NCBI RefSeq assembly: GCF_041296385.1
Contig: NC_091019.1
Coordinates: 6,471,264-6,535,263 of the forward strand
Source of the DNA: Aphelocoma coerulescens
Lineage: Eukaryota > Chordata > Aves > Passeriformes > Corvidae
Direction: 5' to 3'
Length of the DNA: 64,000 nt
The notes under the pieces were generated by a model, which saw nothing but the letters and a program-made list of their open reading frames with translations, searched no databases and was not told the origin of the DNA. This document shows, in pieces, positions 60,786-64,000 of this stretch (the stretch's first letter is position 1; every line of letters begins with the position of its first letter). The position numbers and the translations under genes are program-made.

Positions 60786-63148
60786 TATGTCACTGTTTAT
60801 AGATTAGGTGTCAGACATTCAGGACAATAGGTCTGACTGGGGCTGAGGGCGTTGGGTAGATCTGGACCCCCCTGAGTCTGCTTGGCATCAATATATGTTC
60901 TCTTCTTTGGAATACATTCTGTCACTACACACTGAAGACAGACCATGATCTTTCTAGGAGCCTCATCATGATCTTTGTGCGTGTCTTCTCACTGCACATC
61001 TTCAGGACAACGCTCACGCATTTTCAAATGCGCTTGAAAATTGGTCGTAAGACAACCTGAATGGATGATACTTTGCGTGTGTTAACTCAGCAGACAAAAT
61101 ATTTTTACACTGATCTCTCCTTTCCTGAATCCTTTAATGTCAAGTGCCATAAGGCAGGGCAGGACTTATCTCCTAGTGTTAAGTAGGACTGCTTTGTTTG
61201 AGCTGCACTCAGTAGCAGCTATGTTCCCGGAACTGTGAAAGGAAATGTCATTTAGTTTGAGGTGCCTTGAAATGCAGAAACATTTGTTTCAAGTCCCTCA
61301 GAGGGCTGTTGGCCAAGTTCAGCAGCAGGTAATCTATGTGCCAGTGGGCATTGCCTGCATCAGAGAGCATTTCTTTGCTCTGCAGGACCAGTCAACAGAA
61401 GACTGGAAGTGTATTAAATCAATCCAGCAAAACAAAACCCGAGCAGTTCCACATCAGTTGACTGACAGTCACACAGGTTTTGACTCAAACCCCATTAATG
61501 TGGGAGAAAGCTTTCAATGGCATTCATTTTGGCTTTACATAAGTCCCACAGAGGTATAACCGGTGCACTATTGCCATAGGGAAGCTCTGTTTTTAACAAT
61601 ACTGAAAAGGCTGATTCTTCTGTATTGTCAGAGAATGCTGTACTAACATAGATAATGTAGCTTCTCAATGCATCCCTTGAAGCCTGATAAGTATTTAATT
61701 GCTCTTTTGGAAAAGGGAAGCTGAGGCACAGAGAGTTGGAGTATTTTGCCCAAATTCATGCAGAGACAGTGACAATCATTGGGGAGTCTAGTAAAGAGTT
61801 AGATAAATTAGATCTGGGAAAAACACAGACTTAGAGCAGCAAGAATTCAGTGAACAGTGAGGTTTATTTTTATAGATATTGACATTTTCACAAGAAACAA
61901 TAGCAGTTCATTGAAGCACAGTGTGCATGAGCCCTGAGTAACCTCGTGGCCTTCATGTTATAAATCTTCTCCTTCCTTTTTCCATGCAGTTTTGTAACAT
62001 CTTTTGTTGCTTTAGAGTTGAATTATTCCTCAGTCCTCTAATTTTAAATGCCATGTTACATTCTTTTGTTCCTGACTTCACCTTCATTTTATGGGCTTAC
62101 TGGATTTAACTGCAACATTTTTTTACACTCCTTATTTAAAAAAAATGGCATTTGAAAACTGAATATTATTTGCTCCTAAGTGCTTTCAATTTGAGGAAAA
62201 AAGTACTAAAAATGCAATATTTGCAGTGATTTAAATTCCTCACTGGTAAATAGTTTAATTAAACATCTTTGTGCTTTCCTGTGCTCTAGGCGTGGAAGGG
62301 TTTCTAATTTGTCCAGAGCAGTTGGTAATCCTTTCAAGTCCTTTTGACACATTGATTTTCTGTAACTTTATTAATACTAAAATTAATTAAGCAGCTGACC
62401 GCAAATCATGCTGATGGTTGTATTTCTTGACTTAGGCATAATTAGCATTTTTACATTATTTCTTAGCTGCAGCCTTTTGTGCTGGTATATAAGCTTTCAC
62501 AAAAATGCAGTATTTTAAAATGTTTTGCCTATGTATGATAATGCTTATGCATAAACTTAAACATTAGTCTTAAGCTTAAAAAGTAATACTATTGGTTTAA
62601 TATTCAGTCAGGATTCATGAATGAAGCTGTCTATCTAAAGAAACATCAAGGACAAGCCATGTCTCCTGATCAGTGTTTGTCCTGAGCTCTCCTCTTACTG
62701 CAGGATTTCTCCTTGATACAATAGGACTAAATCCATTTTTATGGCATAAGAATTCTTGATTTCTAAGTGTAGCAATTGCTACAGACAGTGAGGTGAGGGA
62801 TAGAAAAAGAGCCACCACTAATTTTTTAGTGGGAACGTGCTATCTCACAAATATGCAGCAGCTGCAGGATCGATGCCAGTGTCTGGAAGCAAAAAGCTCT
62901 CATGTTTTAGTCATCTGCTCCCACAGTAAGTGCGAACGCCTTAAGGAGTGCAACTTGCTTTTGGGAAAGAGTTTACTCAATCAAGTTCTGATCTTTTTGG
63001 AGATCTAACAGCCAGGGTTTGTCATCTCCTTTGTCCAAACAAGTAAAAAATTTCCCAATCTGTATTCTGTTTCTAGATACCATTTGTAACAAACTCTTTG
63101 TTCTTCAGACACAGAATTGAACTCTCCTACTAAATCAAGGAAGTAACT
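60786..63148. other. NELL1: Intronic stretch, mostly unassigned
   Basis: Apart from a MIR-like fragment at 61712-61790 nothing was recognised. An open frame at 61245-61559 (104 codons) has no domain and no splice context. Confidence 0.6.
61712..61790 (+). mobile_element. MIR-like ancient SINE fragment
   Basis: GAAGCTGAGGCACAGAGAG followed by TATTTTGCCCAAATTCATGC and AGACAGTGACAAT resembles the MIR core ('gaggcacagagag...ttgcccaaggtcacacag'). It is short and diverged. MIR copies are rare in birds but do occur as ancient amniote remnants. Confidence 0.5.
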
Positions 63149-63500
63149 GAATCATAGAGAAGGGCATCAGGCTCACCATTCCTCAAGGCAGGATCCATGG
63201 ACTCTGAAACATCCTTTATCTTATCTGTTCTTGAAAAACACAAACAATTTCAACAAGGGAAACACTTTAATCCCCTTTTTGTGTGTGTCCCCCCCTTACT
63301 CAGCCATTTAGAAAGGTTTGCTTTAATGGCTCCCTTAAATCTCTCTTGCCACAGTTTAAGCCTGTCACCTCTTGTCATATTCTCAGTGAACACGGAGAAT
63401 GCTTTGACCTTTATATTTGCACTCCATTTTAATATTTGAAATACCTTTTCATGAGTATGCTTTATTCTTCTAATGTGAAACCTAAAAGCCTGTTCTTAGT
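63149..63500 (-). mobile_element. Ancient CR1 LINE 3' fragment, minus orientation
   Basis: The + strand starts GAATCATAGAGAAGGGCATC and CTCAAGGCAGGATCCATGG, then ATCTGTTCTTGAAAAACAC, CCACAGTTTAAGCCTGTCAC, CTCTTGTCATATTCTCAGTG and GAACACGGAGAATGC. These landmarks follow the reverse complement of the older amniote CR1 type in order. The 80-codon open frame over it (63197-63439) is incidental. Confidence 0.72.
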
Positions 63501-64000
63501 TTTCGGGCCGAGCAGTTCAACAATAAGTGGTTTTCTTCATAACTTCACGTTTTCTTTTGAAAAAATTCTGGGTCTTTGCCCCCAGACTTTCAGTCTTACA
63601 GAAGTATTTTTTGTGTTGAGCTGCAAGATTGTTGTTGTGAGTCAAGGAAGGTGCTCTAAAGAATGGTGCCAGGTAAGAGGAGGTGCAATGTGTGTGAGGT
63701 TGGCAAGTCAGACAGATAAATGGGGCCTAAACCTCCCATACTGATTCTCAGAGGCCCAGGCTGTGTTAATGTTATCTTCCAGAGGCTGGTTAGCCAGGCC
63801 CAGTGCTGACCATGCTGGATAGGAGTTCTCTCTTTGCCCTGCTATGTCCTCTTTTTTCTGCCCAAACATATTGTTCAGCTGTTCAAAGAGGAGCTGTTGG
63901 ATGACTAATGGCCAAGTACAGAATGTCTGTAGTGTTTGCTTTTGGTGCTCAAATAGTTTCTATGGCTTGTCTGATTTGAGTGATAATGAGCACATGGCTG
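63501..64000. other. NELL1: Intronic end of window, unassigned
   Basis: No exon or element recognised. The old CR1 may extend a little into this part. Confidence 0.55.

Larger units (their letters stand above)
51621..64000 (+). other. NELL1: NELL1 intron downstream of the EGF2 exon (partial, at least 12.4 kb)
   Basis: It starts with the strong donor GTGAGC. The next NELL1 exon should open with a Glu-His-Asp-Glu-Cys type EGF start, and I found no such segment before the window ends. The interval holds four LTR/CR1 elements in a cluster, a separate solo LTR, a MIR-like piece and an old CR1, listed separately. Confidence 0.85.

Noticed and set aside
51621..64000. Search for the third NELL1 EGF exon
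   Set aside because: No stretch resembling the expected Glu-His-Asp-Glu-Cys opening after an AG was found, so the next exon is taken to lie beyond the window.

Overview
This window is vertebrate genomic DNA, almost certainly from a bird. It is AT-rich, intron-dominated and full of chicken-repeat-1 (CR1) LINE fragments of several ages plus endogenous-retrovirus LTRs of a type I associate, from memory, with songbirds. There is no sign of bacterial or plasmid organisation, no operon and no CRISPR array. I saw no RNA gene.

The only gene I can support is NELL1, on the + strand, represented by two internal exons. The first (2747-2875) encodes the first EGF-like repeat. The second (51495-51620) encodes the second, calcium-binding EGF-like repeat. 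Both begin and end in phase 1, and they join to give a continuous reading frame across a 48,619-base intron. NELL1 was chosen over its paralogue NELL2 because the residues match NELL1 as I remember it much better (for example NSECKNWNTKATCEC and AAKMHYCHANTVC). No other NELL1 exon is visible, so at least 2.7 kb of intron lies upstream and at least 12.4 kb downstream.

Layout: 1-2746 upstream intron; 2747-2875 EGF1 exon; 2876-51494 long intron with a 118-bp tandem duplication (about 7.6-7.9 kb), an LTR-like block (about 9.9-10.9 kb), old CR1 remnants (18.1, 23.2, 23.8, 29.3-30.8 kb), a solo LTR (about 37.4-38.5 kb) and a younger CR1 tail (44.3 kb); 51495-51620 EGF2 exon; 51621-64000 downstream intron with a solo LTR carrying a perfect 5-bp target duplication (54.26-54.71 kb), then a dense cluster of a solo LTR (57.4-58.4 kb) and a CR1 (58.5-60.8 kb) split by another LTR (59.25-60.64 kb), a MIR-like piece (61.7 kb) and an old CR1 (63.15-63.5 kb).

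I found no previously undescribed gene system. The points most worth checking are: a well-formed recursive-splice-like motif deep in the long intron (43352/43353); a weak splice donor after EGF1 followed by an in-frame stop and a polyadenylation signal; two nearly identical LTRs in inverted orientation that differ mainly at CpG sites; and two same-direction LTRs flanking a frame-neutral exon.
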